From positions 1 through 6,447 of the forward strand of contig JANXCK010000094.1 of the NCBI GenBank assembly GCA_025060055.1: a stretch of DNA of 6,447 nt, read 5' to 3'. Position numbers and translations under genes: made by a program. The DNA is from Fimbriimonadales bacterium (GTDB taxonomy: Bacteria > Armatimonadota > Fimbriimonadia > Fimbriimonadales > GBS-DC). This document shows, piece by piece, positions 1 to 5,423 of this stretch (its first letter is position 1; every line of letters begins with the position of its first letter). The notes under the pieces are model-generated. The model had not been told where the DNA came from and did not search any database. It was given only the letters and a program-made list of their open reading frames with translations.

Positions 1-309
1 ATTGACGGCGGTGGCATCACCTTTGCCTCAGGCGGTCGCTATCAGGTAGGCGGTACGGTGGGACAGCCTGACGCCCACGACCTGCAGCCCGCTGGTCGAT
101 ACACGCAGTCGGGCGGCTTTTGGTTTCCTTGCGCGATTGCCAGCAACGGAGATGCTGACGCCAGCGGCTGCGTGAACGACCAAGACCTGCTGATTGTGCT
201 GCTCAACTTCGGTCAGACTGGGGTGTTGATTGCCGACATCAACTGCGATGGTATCGTGAACGATCAAGACCTGTTGATTGTGCTGCTCAACTTCGGTCAA
301 GGCTGTTGA
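1..309 (+). CDS. Secreted protein with C-terminal dockerin-like tail (5'-truncated by window)
   Basis: Frame 1 is open from the window edge to TGA at 307-309, giving the last 102 residues; the true start lies outside. Residues 1-41 carry the pattern IDGGG...SGG.Y...GT.GQPD...SGGFW, a C-terminal stretch I know from exported Planctomycetota and Armatimonadota proteins. Residues 51-62 (DADASGCVNDQD) and 79-90 (DINCDGIVNDQD) are two EF-hand-like calcium loops with Asp/Asn/Ser at ligand positions 1, 3, 5, 9 and 12. Each is followed by the same LLIVLLNFGQ helix, as in type I dockerins. A cell-surface or extracellular role through calcium-dependent docking is inferred from the family; no cohesin partner is visible. 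Cysteines at 44, 57, 82 and 102 could form disulfides outside the cell. The main enzymatic or structural part is not in the window, so function is unknown. Confidence 0.8.
   Translation: MDGGGITFASGGRYQVGGTVGQPDAHDLQPAGRYTQSGGFWFPCAIASNGDADASGCVNDQDLLIVLLNFGQTGVLIADINCDGIVNDQDLLIVLLNFGQGC
172..299 (+). repeat. Near-identical 44-bp direct repeats encoding the two dockerin half-units
   Basis: Positions 172-215 and 256-299 agree at 42 of 44 bases, with a period of 84 bp (28 codons). Both differences (180/264 and 190/274) are C/T changes at silent sites. The repeats encode VNDQDLLIVLLNFGQ twice. This points to recent duplication or gene conversion of the half-unit rather than ancient divergence. 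Confidence 0.85.
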
Positions 310-332
310 TGACTGTGTCCGCAAGTTGCTTG

Positions 333-362
333 TGCGGGGCGTCGCCAGCGCGACGCCCCGCA
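333..362 (+). terminator. Strong GC stem-loop between dockerin gene and metY, possible terminator
   Basis: TGCGGGGCGTCG (333-344) is exactly complementary to 351-362, and C345-G350 adds a 13th pair, leaving a four-base loop (CAGC). It begins 24 bases after the dockerin stop codon. No T-run follows directly (the next bases are AACGCATTCG), so it is not a textbook intrinsic terminator; it could still end transcription or stabilise the 3' end. It resembles other GACGCC-type palindromes in this window and may be a dispersed repeat. Confidence 0.55.
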
Positions 363-376
363 ACGCATTCGTCGGG

Positions 377-403
377 TATATTTTCACATCTTTGGAAGGA
401 GGT
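377..403 (+). promoter_or_regulatory. Possible -10 box (TATATT) and ribosome binding site for metY
   Basis: TATATT at 377-382 fits a sigma-70-type -10 hexamer. No convincing -35 is visible, because that position falls inside the hairpin's right arm. GGAAGGAGGT at 394-403 is an excellent Shine-Dalgarno sequence, 10-11 bases before the ATG at 414. It decides the metY start over the in-frame ATGs at 306 and 309, which overlap the dockerin stop and would add 36 non-conserved residues. No SAM or other riboswitch fits in this short leader. The ribosome binding site is secure; the -10 is tentative. Confidence 0.55.
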
Positions 404-413
404 AGCGTTTAGA

Positions 414-1694
414 ATGCAACCACAGTACCATTTGGGCACTCTCTGCGTGCATGGCGGTCAGGAGCCAGACCCCATCACGGGGGCGCGCGCCGTGCCGATT
501 TATCAGACCACATCCTACCTGTTCGATAGCGTCGACCACGCCGCCAGCCTGTTTGACCTCAAGACGCCTGGCTTTATCTACACGAGGATTATGAACCCCA
601 CCCAAGGCGTGTTCGAGCAGCGGATGGCGATGTTGGAAGGGGGCGTGGGCGCGCTCGCGCTCGCGTCAGGGCAGGCGGCGGAGACGCTCGCGATTCTGGC
701 AATCGCCGACACGGGCGACGACATCGTGTCCACTACCAGCCTGTATGGGGGCACTTACAACCTGTTCAAGTACACCTTCCCCCAGAAGTTCGGCATCACG
801 GTTCACTTTGTGGACCCGCGCGACCCTGAGAACTTCCGCAAAGCCATCACGCCCAAAACGCGCGCCTTATACATCGAGTCCATCGGCAACCCCAAGCTCG
901 ATGTGCATGATTTCGAAGCGATTGCCAACATCGCGCACGAGCACGGCATCCCGCTGATTGTGGACAACACGATTCCGACGCCGATTTTGCTGCGCCCGTT
1001 CGACTGGGGCGCAGATATCGTCGTGCATTCTGCCACGAAGTTCATCGGCGGGCACGGCAACAGCATCGGCGGCGTGATTGTGGACTCAGGCAAGTTCAAC
1101 TGGGATAACGGCAAGTTCCCGCAGCTTACCACGCCCGACCCCAGCTATCACGGCTTGAACTTCCGCGAGGCGTTTGGCGATATGGCGTATATCATCAAGG
1201 TGCGCGCCCAGCTGCTGCGCGATTTAGGACCCGCGATTTCGCCGTTCAACGCGTTTCTCTTTCTGCAAGGGCTGGAGACACTGCACTTGCGGATGGAGCG
1301 ACACAGCCAGAACGCCTTGCGCGTGGCGCAGTGGCTTAGTGAACACCCCAAAGTCGCTTGGGTGAGCTATCCCGGCTTGCCAAGCAGCCCGTATTACGAA
1401 CTGGCGAAGAAGTACCTGCCGAAAGGGCAGGGCGCTATCGTGGGCTTTGGCGTGAAGGGCGGCTACGACGCTGCCGTGCGCGTGATCCAGCATGTGAAGT
1501 TGCACTCACATCTGGCGAACATCGGCGATGCCAAGTCGCTGATTATTCATCCCGCCAGCACCACGCACCGCCAGCTGACCCCAGAACAACAGCAGGAGAC
1601 GGGCGTCACACCCGACTTCATCCGCCTGTCGGTCGGCATCGAGGATGTGGAGGACATCATCGCCGACTTGGATCAGGCGTTAGCGCACGCCTAA
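414..1694 (+). CDS. metY: O-acetylhomoserine sulfhydrylase (PLP-dependent, MetY type)
   Basis: The 426-residue protein belongs to the Cys/Met-metabolism PLP enzymes (fold type I). MetY enzymes join O-acetylhomoserine and sulfide to give homocysteine and acetate in the cytoplasm, feeding methionine synthesis. Visible family marks include HGGQEPDP near the N-terminus (13-20), YTRIMNPT (56-63) contacting PLP phosphate, SGQAAE (85-90), and LYGGTYNLF (110-118) with the Tyr that stacks on the ring. Further marks are IVDNT (182-186) with the Asp that pairs with the pyridine nitrogen, SATKFIGGHG (206-215) with K209 as Schiff-base lysine, and FIRLSVGIED (402-411) with the carboxylate-binding Arg. The length (about 425-430) and the long insert after GGVIVDSGKF fit MetY/Cys17-type sulfhydrylases better than cystathionine gamma-synthase (about 380-400). 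O-succinylhomoserine use or homocysteine synthase activity on another ester cannot be excluded. It is apparently monocistronic, with hairpins on both sides. Confidence 0.93.
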   Translation: MQPQYHLGTLCVHGGQEPDPITGARAVPIYQTTSYLFDSVDHAASLFDLKTPGFIYTRIMNPTQGVFEQRMAMLEGGVGALALASGQAAETLAILAIADTGDDIVSTTSLYGGTYNLFKYTFPQKFGITVHFVDPRDPENFRKAITPKTRALYIESIGNPKLDVHDFEAIANIAHEHGIPLIVDNTIPTPILLRPFDWGADIVVHSATKFIGGHGNSIGGVIVDSGKFNWDNGKFPQLTTPDPSYHGLNFREAFGDMAYIIKVRAQLLRDLGPAISPFNAFLFLQGLETLHLRMERHSQNALRVAQWLSEHPKVAWVSYPGLPSSPYYELAKKYLPKGQGAIVGFGVKGGYDAAVRVIQHVKLHSHLANIGDAKSLIIHPASTTHRQLTPEQQQETGVTPDFIRLSVGIEDVEDIIADLDQALAHA

Positions 1695-1700
1695 GCGCGA

Positions 1701-1726
1701 GTGCGGCGGCGAAGACGCCGTCGCAC
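1701..1726 (+). terminator. Stem-loop downstream of metY, possible terminator
   Basis: Bases 1701-1711 pair with 1716-1726 (11 pairs including one G-U) around the loop AAGA, six bases after the metY stop. No T-run follows directly; a T-rich tract lies only at 1756-1766, about 30 bases on. It is probably a terminator or an mRNA 3'-end stabiliser, or a dispersed GC palindrome like those at 333-362 and 4404-4420. Confidence 0.55.
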
Positions 1727-1793
1727 CTCGAACTGCCACCCCGATAAATTACCAGTTTTTCTTTTTGTCACAAGCTTGTCACGCTCCACAGGC

Positions 1794-1805
1794 TACACTG
1801 AGATG
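1794..1805 (+). promoter_or_regulatory. Possible -10 box TACACT abutting the GTG start of the PEP-CTERM ORF
   Basis: TACACT at 1794-1799 resembles a -10 hexamer and recurs just before proS (2529-2534). Transcription would then start near 1805, right at the GTG, implying a leaderless message. No Shine-Dalgarno sequence precedes the GTG. Two TTGTCA copies (1765-1770 and 1776-1781) are -35-like but their spacers of 23 and 12 bases are unsuitable. This is tentative. Confidence 0.3.
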
Positions 1806-2326
1806 TGATACCAACTGCCCTTTCGAATGGCGCGGTCGTCGGCGAGGAAGCCGAGCGGATGTTCTCCGCGAACTACCAAGACGGCAGTTGGAGTCGAATC
1901 ACTACCCTGTTCCGCTGGGGTAGCAACTACGCTAACTTGGTGAATGTTGCCTACCACAGCCCCTCGAACCAGGGCGCACGATTCATCTTCACCGCTGACA
2001 CAGAATACTATGTGCGCTTGCACAGCTTCCAGATGGGTGGGTGGCCCAACACCGATCGGGTTCTGCCCTTCCTGCAGGTGCTGGTGGACGGCAACCCCGT
2101 GCTGACCCAGACGAATATCACAATCAGTGGCAGTACGGCGAATACCTTCAGCTTCGACCCGAATGTGGTGAAGGGAGGTGTGATTGAGATTCGCTTCGGC
2201 GGGGACTGGAATGTTGGGATAGACAACATCGGTTTCTCGCAGGAGTTCATTCCTGAGCCAGCGTCGCTATTGGCGCTGGGCGCGGGGTTGGCGGGCTTGG
2301 CGGGGCAGCGCCGTCGAATCCGCTAA
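1805..2326 (+). CDS. PEP-CTERM anchor protein, lacking a signal peptide (possibly a truncated relic)
   Basis: The frame gives 173 residues from GTG at 1805, and an in-frame TGA at 1799-1801 blocks extension. The C-terminus is diagnostic: P150-E151-P152, then a short hydrophobic helix (about 154-167, ASLLALGAGLAGLAG) and a basic end RRRIR. This is the PEP-CTERM sorting signal, processed by an exosortase in exporting bacteria. Residues 1-148 look like a beta-rich extracellular domain (YYVRLHSF, FSFDPN, GVIEIRFGGDWNVGIDNIGFSQ), similar in style to carbohydrate-binding-like modules of such proteins. A PEP-CTERM protein must be exported, yet there is no N-terminal signal peptide, no ribosome binding site, and the sequence opens as if mid-domain. 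The likeliest reading is an N-terminally truncated gene whose 3' part kept an open frame. A leaderless, GTG-initiated gene is the alternative. Its ligand is unknown. Confidence 0.6.
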   Translation: MIPTALSNGAVVGEEAERMFSANYQDGSWSRITTLFRWGSNYANLVNVAYHSPSNQGARFIFTADTEYYVRLHSFQMGGWPNTDRVLPFLQVLVDGNPVLTQTNITISGSTANTFSFDPNVVKGGVIEIRFGGDWNVGIDNIGFSQEFIPEPASLLALGAGLAGLAGQRRRIR

Positions 2327-2344
2327 TCGCTCCTTCCCTCTGTT

Positions 2345-2438
2345 AGGGCACACGGGGATGCGCCCCTACTGTAGTGTTCGGCGCTGCGCCGACAATCGTG
2401 GGGGCGACTCCTCGTGTCTGCCTCCTCCCACTGGGAGG
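2345..2438. repeat. Palindromic intergenic element with imperfect inverted arms
   Basis: Arms 2350-2369 and 2398-2417 are inverted repeats matching at 16 of 20 bases. Between them lies a compact hairpin, TCGGCG (2378-2383) with CGCCGA (2387-2392) around CTG, extendable by two pairs with one bulged base. A further hairpin, CCTCCC/GGGAGG (2424-2429 with 2433-2438), adjoins it. The design (inverted arms around a hairpin, no ORF) fits a REP/MITE-like element or a structured 3' end of the PEP-CTERM gene, which ends 18 bases earlier. No T-run suggests intrinsic termination. The remaining gap, 2439-2528, holds nothing else I can support. Confidence 0.55.
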
Positions 2439-2528
2439 GGGCAAGGGCAACAAAGCGGGACGACTTCAGAGTATACAGACTGAGCACGTTCTACACAGCG
2501 ACCCTACCCTGACTCCTCCTCTGCATGG

Positions 2529-2550
2529 TACACTATGCCCCGAACGGAGG
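2529..2550 (+). promoter_or_regulatory. proS -10 box (TACACT) and ribosome binding site
   Basis: TACACT at 2529-2534 is a plausible -10 hexamer; the only -35-like match nearby, CTGACT at 2509-2514, has a short 14-base spacer. Transcription from here would start around 2541, leaving a leader of roughly 14 bases. GGAGG at 2546-2550 is the Shine-Dalgarno sequence, four bases before the ATG at 2555. It sets the start there rather than at the in-frame ATG 2525, which would overlap the putative -10. Confidence 0.5.
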
Positions 2551-2554
2551 TGCT

Positions 2555-4288
2555 ATGCGAGCGTCGCAGTATTTTATGCCGACTTTGCGCGAGGCGCCTG
2601 CGGAGGCGGAGCTACCGAGCCACAGACTGCTGCTGCGTGGCGGCTTTATTCGCAAGCTCGCCGCAGGTGTGTATAGCTATCTGCCTCTCGGCTGGCGCGT
2701 GATTCGCAAAATTGAGCAAATTGTGCGCGAGGAGAGCGACCGAATCGGTGGGATCGAGCTGTTTATGCCCGCGCTCGTGCCCGAAGAACTCCTCGACGAG
2801 ACAGGGCGCAGCGGGTTGGACATCCTGTTCAAGCTCAAAGACCGCCATCACCGCCCTTTTACCTTAGGATTCACCCACGAGGAAGTGATTACCGACATCG
2901 TGCGGCACGCGGTGAGTTCCTATCGGCAGATGCCACTTCTGCTGTACCAAATCCAAACCAAGTTCCGCGATGAGCCGCGCCCGCGCGGCGGCGTGATTCG
3001 CGCTCGCGAGTTTATCATGTACGACGGCTACAGCTTCGACACCGACGAAACCGCACTGGAGACGATGTACCAGAAGGTGCGTGACGCCTACCTGCGGATG
3101 TTCCAGCGCATGGGCTTGCCTACGCTGATTGTGGACGCTGAGGCGGGGGCGATTGGCGGCGGCAGAAACGAGGAGTTTATGATTATCGCCGAGAGCGGCG
3201 AGGACAAGGTACTGCAGTGCGACAAAAGCGGCTACGCGGCGAACGCAGAGCGGTGTGAACTGCCCGACCCGAAGCTCACGCCGCCGCCGATTGACGACAT
3301 CCCGCCGATGCAAAAGGTGAATACCCCCAACGCTCGCACGGTAGAGGAGGTATGCGCGTTTTTCAACACCACGCCCGACCGCCTCGTGAAGACGCTGCTG
3401 CTGCGCGTGGACGGCAAGCCTGTGGCGGCGTTAGTGCGCGGCGATCGGGAGCTGAACCCCTACAAGCTGATGCACGCCTTAGACGGCGAAAGCGTGGAAA
3501 TGCTGGACGCAGCGACCATCGAGCGGCTCACGAACGCCCCCGTCGGTTTCGCAGGTCCGGTTGGATTGCCCCCTGAGGTGCCGCTCTACGCCGATTACGA
3601 ACTGCGCGGGTTGCAGGATTTTATCACCGGTGCAAACGCGCCCGACGCGCACCTGATTCATGTGTGCTGGGGACGCGACTTCCCCGAACCCATCTGGGCG
3701 GATCTGCGCGTCGCGCAGGCGGGCGATCGATCACCGCGCCATCCCGACGGCACGCTGCGTGAAGTGCGCGGTATTGAGGTCGGGCATATTTTCCAGCTCG
3801 GCACAAAGTACAGTCAGGCGATGGGCGCGCTGTTCACCGACGCGGCAGGCAACCAGAAGCCGATTATCATGGGCTGCTACGGGCTGGGCGTGAGCCGCTG
3901 CCTCGCAGCCATCGTGGAAGCGCACCACGACGAGGACGGTATCTGCTTCCCCATCACCGTCGCGCCGTTCGAGGTGATTCTGATTCTGGTGAACCCCGAG
4001 GATGCTGCCCAGCGTACCGCGGCTGAGCAACTGTATCAGCAGCTCAACGCGCTGGGCGTGGAGGTGCTGTATGACGACCGTGATGAGCGCAGCGGCGTCA
4101 AATTCAAGGACGCCGACTTGATTGGCATCCCGCTTCAGGTGGTCGTGGGGCGCGCGGTGCAGGAAGGGCGCGTGGAACTGCGTTTGCGCACGGATAAGCA
4201 CGCCGAGCGGTTCGATTTATCCTCAGCGGCGCCAGCAATCGCCGAGCGCGTGCAGGCGATGAAAGCGACCATCGAAAACGCATGCTAA
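2555..4288 (+). CDS. proS: Prolyl-tRNA synthetase, bacterial type with editing insertion
   Basis: The 577-residue cytoplasmic class II synthetase attaches proline to tRNA-Pro. The start MRASQYFMPTLREAPAEAE matches the family N-terminus. Class II marks follow in order: the motif 1 region LFMPALVPEELLDETGR (69-85), motif 2 QTKFRDEPRPRGGVIRAREF (134-153), and motif 3 IMGCYGLGVSR (438-448) with the ATP-binding Arg. The stretch EVGHIFQLGTKYS (408-420) lines the active site. Between about 224 and 406 lies the INS editing domain (YbaK-like), which removes alanine mischarged on tRNA-Pro. DRLVKTLL places a lysine at 279, equivalent to the editing-domain lysine K279 of the E. coli enzyme, so editing is probably active. 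The C-terminal part from about 470 is the anticodon-binding domain. The length is normal (about 565-580). The stop TAA (4286-4288) directly adjoins a mobile-element end, and the gene is convergent with the HDOD gene. Confidence 0.97.
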   Translation: MRASQYFMPTLREAPAEAELPSHRLLLRGGFIRKLAAGVYSYLPLGWRVIRKIEQIVREESDRIGGIELFMPALVPEELLDETGRSGLDILFKLKDRHHRPFTLGFTHEEVITDIVRHAVSSYRQMPLLLYQIQTKFRDEPRPRGGVIRAREFIMYDGYSFDTDETALETMYQKVRDAYLRMFQRMGLPTLIVDAEAGAIGGGRNEEFMIIAESGEDKVLQCDKSGYAANAERCELPDPKLTPPPIDDIPPMQKVNTPNARTVEEVCAFFNTTPDRLVKTLLLRVDGKPVAALVRGDRELNPYKLMHALDGESVEMLDAATIERLTNAPVGFAGPVGLPPEVPLYADYELRGLQDFITGANAPDAHLIHVCWGRDFPEPIWADLRVAQAGDRSPRHPDGTLREVRGIEVGHIFQLGTKYSQAMGALFTDAAGNQKPIIMGCYGLGVSRCLAAIVEAHHDEDGICFPITVAPFEVILILVNPEDAAQRTAAEQLYQQLNALGVEVLYDDRDERSGVKFKDADLIGIPLQVVVGRAVQEGRVELRLRTDKHAERFDLSSAAPAIAERVQAMKATIENAC

Positions 4289-4531
4289 GAGACTGCCTCA
4301 TACACGGCTCAAGCCGTTCCTGCGCAGACGAAGCCGACCTCTGTCGGCTCATAGCCCGCGGAGGCGGGCTTACACCAATCGGCTTAGCAGACGCCGTCAT
4401 GTCGTCGGCGAGACGCCGACGCTACGCACGCGCATGCATCGCGTCAGCGTCCCGCTGACAAATGGCGTCATCTGAAACTCCGATTGGTATTAGTTGCCCG
4501 GTGTATCACGCGATTTCTCAAGCAGTCTTTA
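4286..4531. mobile_element. MITE-like palindromic element A, copy 1 (interrupted by element B)
   Basis: The left end TAAGAGACTG (4286-4295) and the right end, read on the minus strand as TAAAGACTGCTTGAGAAAT (4531-4513), match the ends of copy 2 at 5424-5576. Bases 4311-4370 align without gaps to 5453-5512 at 51 of 60 positions, in the same orientation. Inside are hairpins AGCCGA/TCGGCT (4331-4348) and AGCCCGC/GCGGGCT (4353-4370). After 4371 the similarity to copy 2 breaks off, where a second element seems inserted (4373-4489); only the far right end then recalls element A. There is no transposase or ORF. The element fills the whole gap between the convergent stops of proS and the HDOD gene and its hairpins may end transcription from both sides. 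The right-end assignment is less sure than the left. Confidence 0.65.
4373..4489. mobile_element. Small palindromic element B nested in element A
   Basis: CACCAATCGG (4373-4382) and CCGATTGGTA (4480-4489) form 10-bp terminal inverted repeats with one mismatch at the outermost base. Both ends are flanked by TTA (4370-4372 and 4490-4492), a candidate target duplication. Inside are two perfect 7-bp hairpins with three-base loops: GTCGGCG-AGA-CGCCGAC (4404-4420) and GTCAGCG-TCC-CGCTGAC (4443-4459). It is 117 bp long with no ORF, so any movement would need a transposase supplied elsewhere. An ancestral palindrome rather than an insertion remains possible. Confidence 0.5.
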
Positions 4532-5374
4532 AATGCGCAACGCTTCCTGCACGCGCATAACCTCTTGCACAATCGCCTGCTTCAGCCCTTCGTACTGGGC
4601 GTCGGCGATGCCCAGCGATTGGCGCACGGTGAAAGGCAGATCGTACAGCACGGGCGCGCCGAGCGCGAACCCCGCTTGGTGCGCCAACACATTCGCTGCG
4701 TGCACGATACACCCCAACGGACACTCCTCGAAGCTCACATCCTCGTGGTGGCGACGCATCGGCTCGCGCATGCTCTCTGGCAGGTTCCACTGCTCTGCCA
4801 GCAGTTCGCCGACCTCCACATGTGTGTAGTGCAGCACTTCATGCTCGGCTTCGATCAGCGGTAAATTGCGCTCTAAGGAAAGCTGGATTGCCTGATCCAG
4901 TTCGTTGGGCAGGAACCGATCCATCACCAGCCTGCCCGCGTCGTGGAGCAGCCCAACGAGAAACGCCTCTTCGGGGTCGCGCCAGCCCTTGAGCTTGGCA
5001 AGCACGCGCGCGGCGCTCGCCGTCGCCAGCGAGTGCTGCCAGAAGGCGAGGCGGTCGAACCGCTTGGACGCGCCGCGCACCGCTGTCATCTGCTGATATG
5101 CCTGACCCACCACTACCGAGCGCACCGCAGATAGCCCCATTACCGAAATCGCCTGCGAGACGGTCTTAATCCTGCCTGGCGCACCGTAGTACGCGCTGTT
5201 GGCGGTCTTGAGCAGCTTGGAAGCCAGCCCTGCATCACGCTCAATCAGCGCCCCAATCTGTCGTGGCGAGGCGTTTGGGTTATCCACCCATCGTAGTACC
5301 TGACTCGTCACCTGCGGCAGCATGCCCAGTCCCGGCGTCCGTGCCACTCGAATTGCCAGCGCACTCAGTTCCAT
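4529..5374 (-). CDS. HDOD-domain signalling protein
   Basis: The 281-residue soluble protein has no signal peptide or membrane segment. The HDOD domain spans about residues 15-230: the opening LPQVTSQVLRWVDNPNASP (19-37), then IERDAGLASKLLKTANSAYYG (44-64), the most recognisable HDOD block, and TVSQAISVMGLSAVRSVV (71-88). HD-superfamily positions partly remain: H114 (WQHSLATA), H144-D145 (GLLHDAGRLV), H185, HH209-210 and H225. The final metal-binding Asp is replaced by Asn (HAANVLAH), as is common in HDOD proteins, so hydrolase activity is doubtful. HDOD proteins usually act as signalling adaptors in cyclic-nucleotide, motility or stress responses; here no GGDEF, EAL or receiver domain is attached and none lies nearby, so the role is open. 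The ATG at 5374 is chosen because of its well-spaced ribosome binding site; a TTG at 5389 would consume that site. The stop TAA (4531-4529) overlaps the end of element A. Confidence 0.88.
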   Translation of the reverse strand: MELSALAIRVARTPGLGMLPQVTSQVLRWVDNPNASPRQIGALIERDAGLASKLLKTANSAYYGAPGRIKTVSQAISVMGLSAVRSVVVGQAYQQMTAVRGASKRFDRLAFWQHSLATASAARVLAKLKGWRDPEEAFLVGLLHDAGRLVMDRFLPNELDQAIQLSLERNLPLIEAEHEVLHYTHVEVGELLAEQWNLPESMREPMRRHHEDVSFEECPLGCIVHAANVLAHQAGFALGAPVLYDLPFTVRQSLGIADAQYEGLKQAIVQEVMRVQEALRI

Positions 5375-5382
5375 TACCCAAG

Positions 5383-5387
5383 CCTCC
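5383..5387 (-). promoter_or_regulatory. Ribosome binding site setting the HDOD start
   Basis: On the minus strand GGAGG occupies 5387-5383, eight bases before ATG 5374-5372. This favours MELSALAIRV as the N-terminus over the in-frame TTG at 5389. I found no convincing promoter in the roughly 35 bases between it and element A copy 2, so the promoter may lie partly inside the element. Confidence 0.75.
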
Positions 5388-5423
5388 AAGAGGCGTTATT
5401 CCACACAATGACCGGTGCCTTGC

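Noticed and set aside
172..299. CRISPR-like repeat spacing from the 44-bp repeats
   Set aside because: There are only two copies, in a coding frame, encoding dockerin calcium loops.
306..413. 36-codon N-terminal extension of metY from ATG 306
   Set aside because: It overlaps the dockerin stop, runs through a 13-bp hairpin, has no ribosome binding site and adds non-conserved residues; ATG 414 has a strong Shine-Dalgarno sequence.
310..413. SAM or T-box style riboswitch ahead of metY
   Set aside because: Only one simple hairpin fits in about 100 bases, and the putative -10 lies after it; none of the multi-helix cores are visible.
803..1505. Antisense frames over metY (up to 109 codons)
   Set aside because: They mirror the metY codon bias and have no independent support.
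1754..1766. T-rich tract as the tail of a metY intrinsic terminator
   Set aside because: It starts about 30 bases after the hairpin, too far to act with it in the usual way.
1701..1805. Short frame with an arginine run then a hydrophobic stretch (PVFLFVTSL) as a frameshifted signal peptide for the PEP-CTERM ORF
   Set aside because: The arginine run is simply the metY hairpin read as codons, there is no ribosome binding site, and the frame ends at TGA 1806-1808; coincidence is likelier.
4484..4864. 126-codon plus-strand frame opposite the HDOD gene
   Set aside because: It is antisense to a well-supported gene, has no recognisable domain or ribosome binding site, and is explained by GC-rich codon bias.
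5375..5389. TTG start at 5389 for the HDOD gene
   Set aside because: It would place the Shine-Dalgarno GGAGG inside the coding region; ATG 5374 is well spaced from it.
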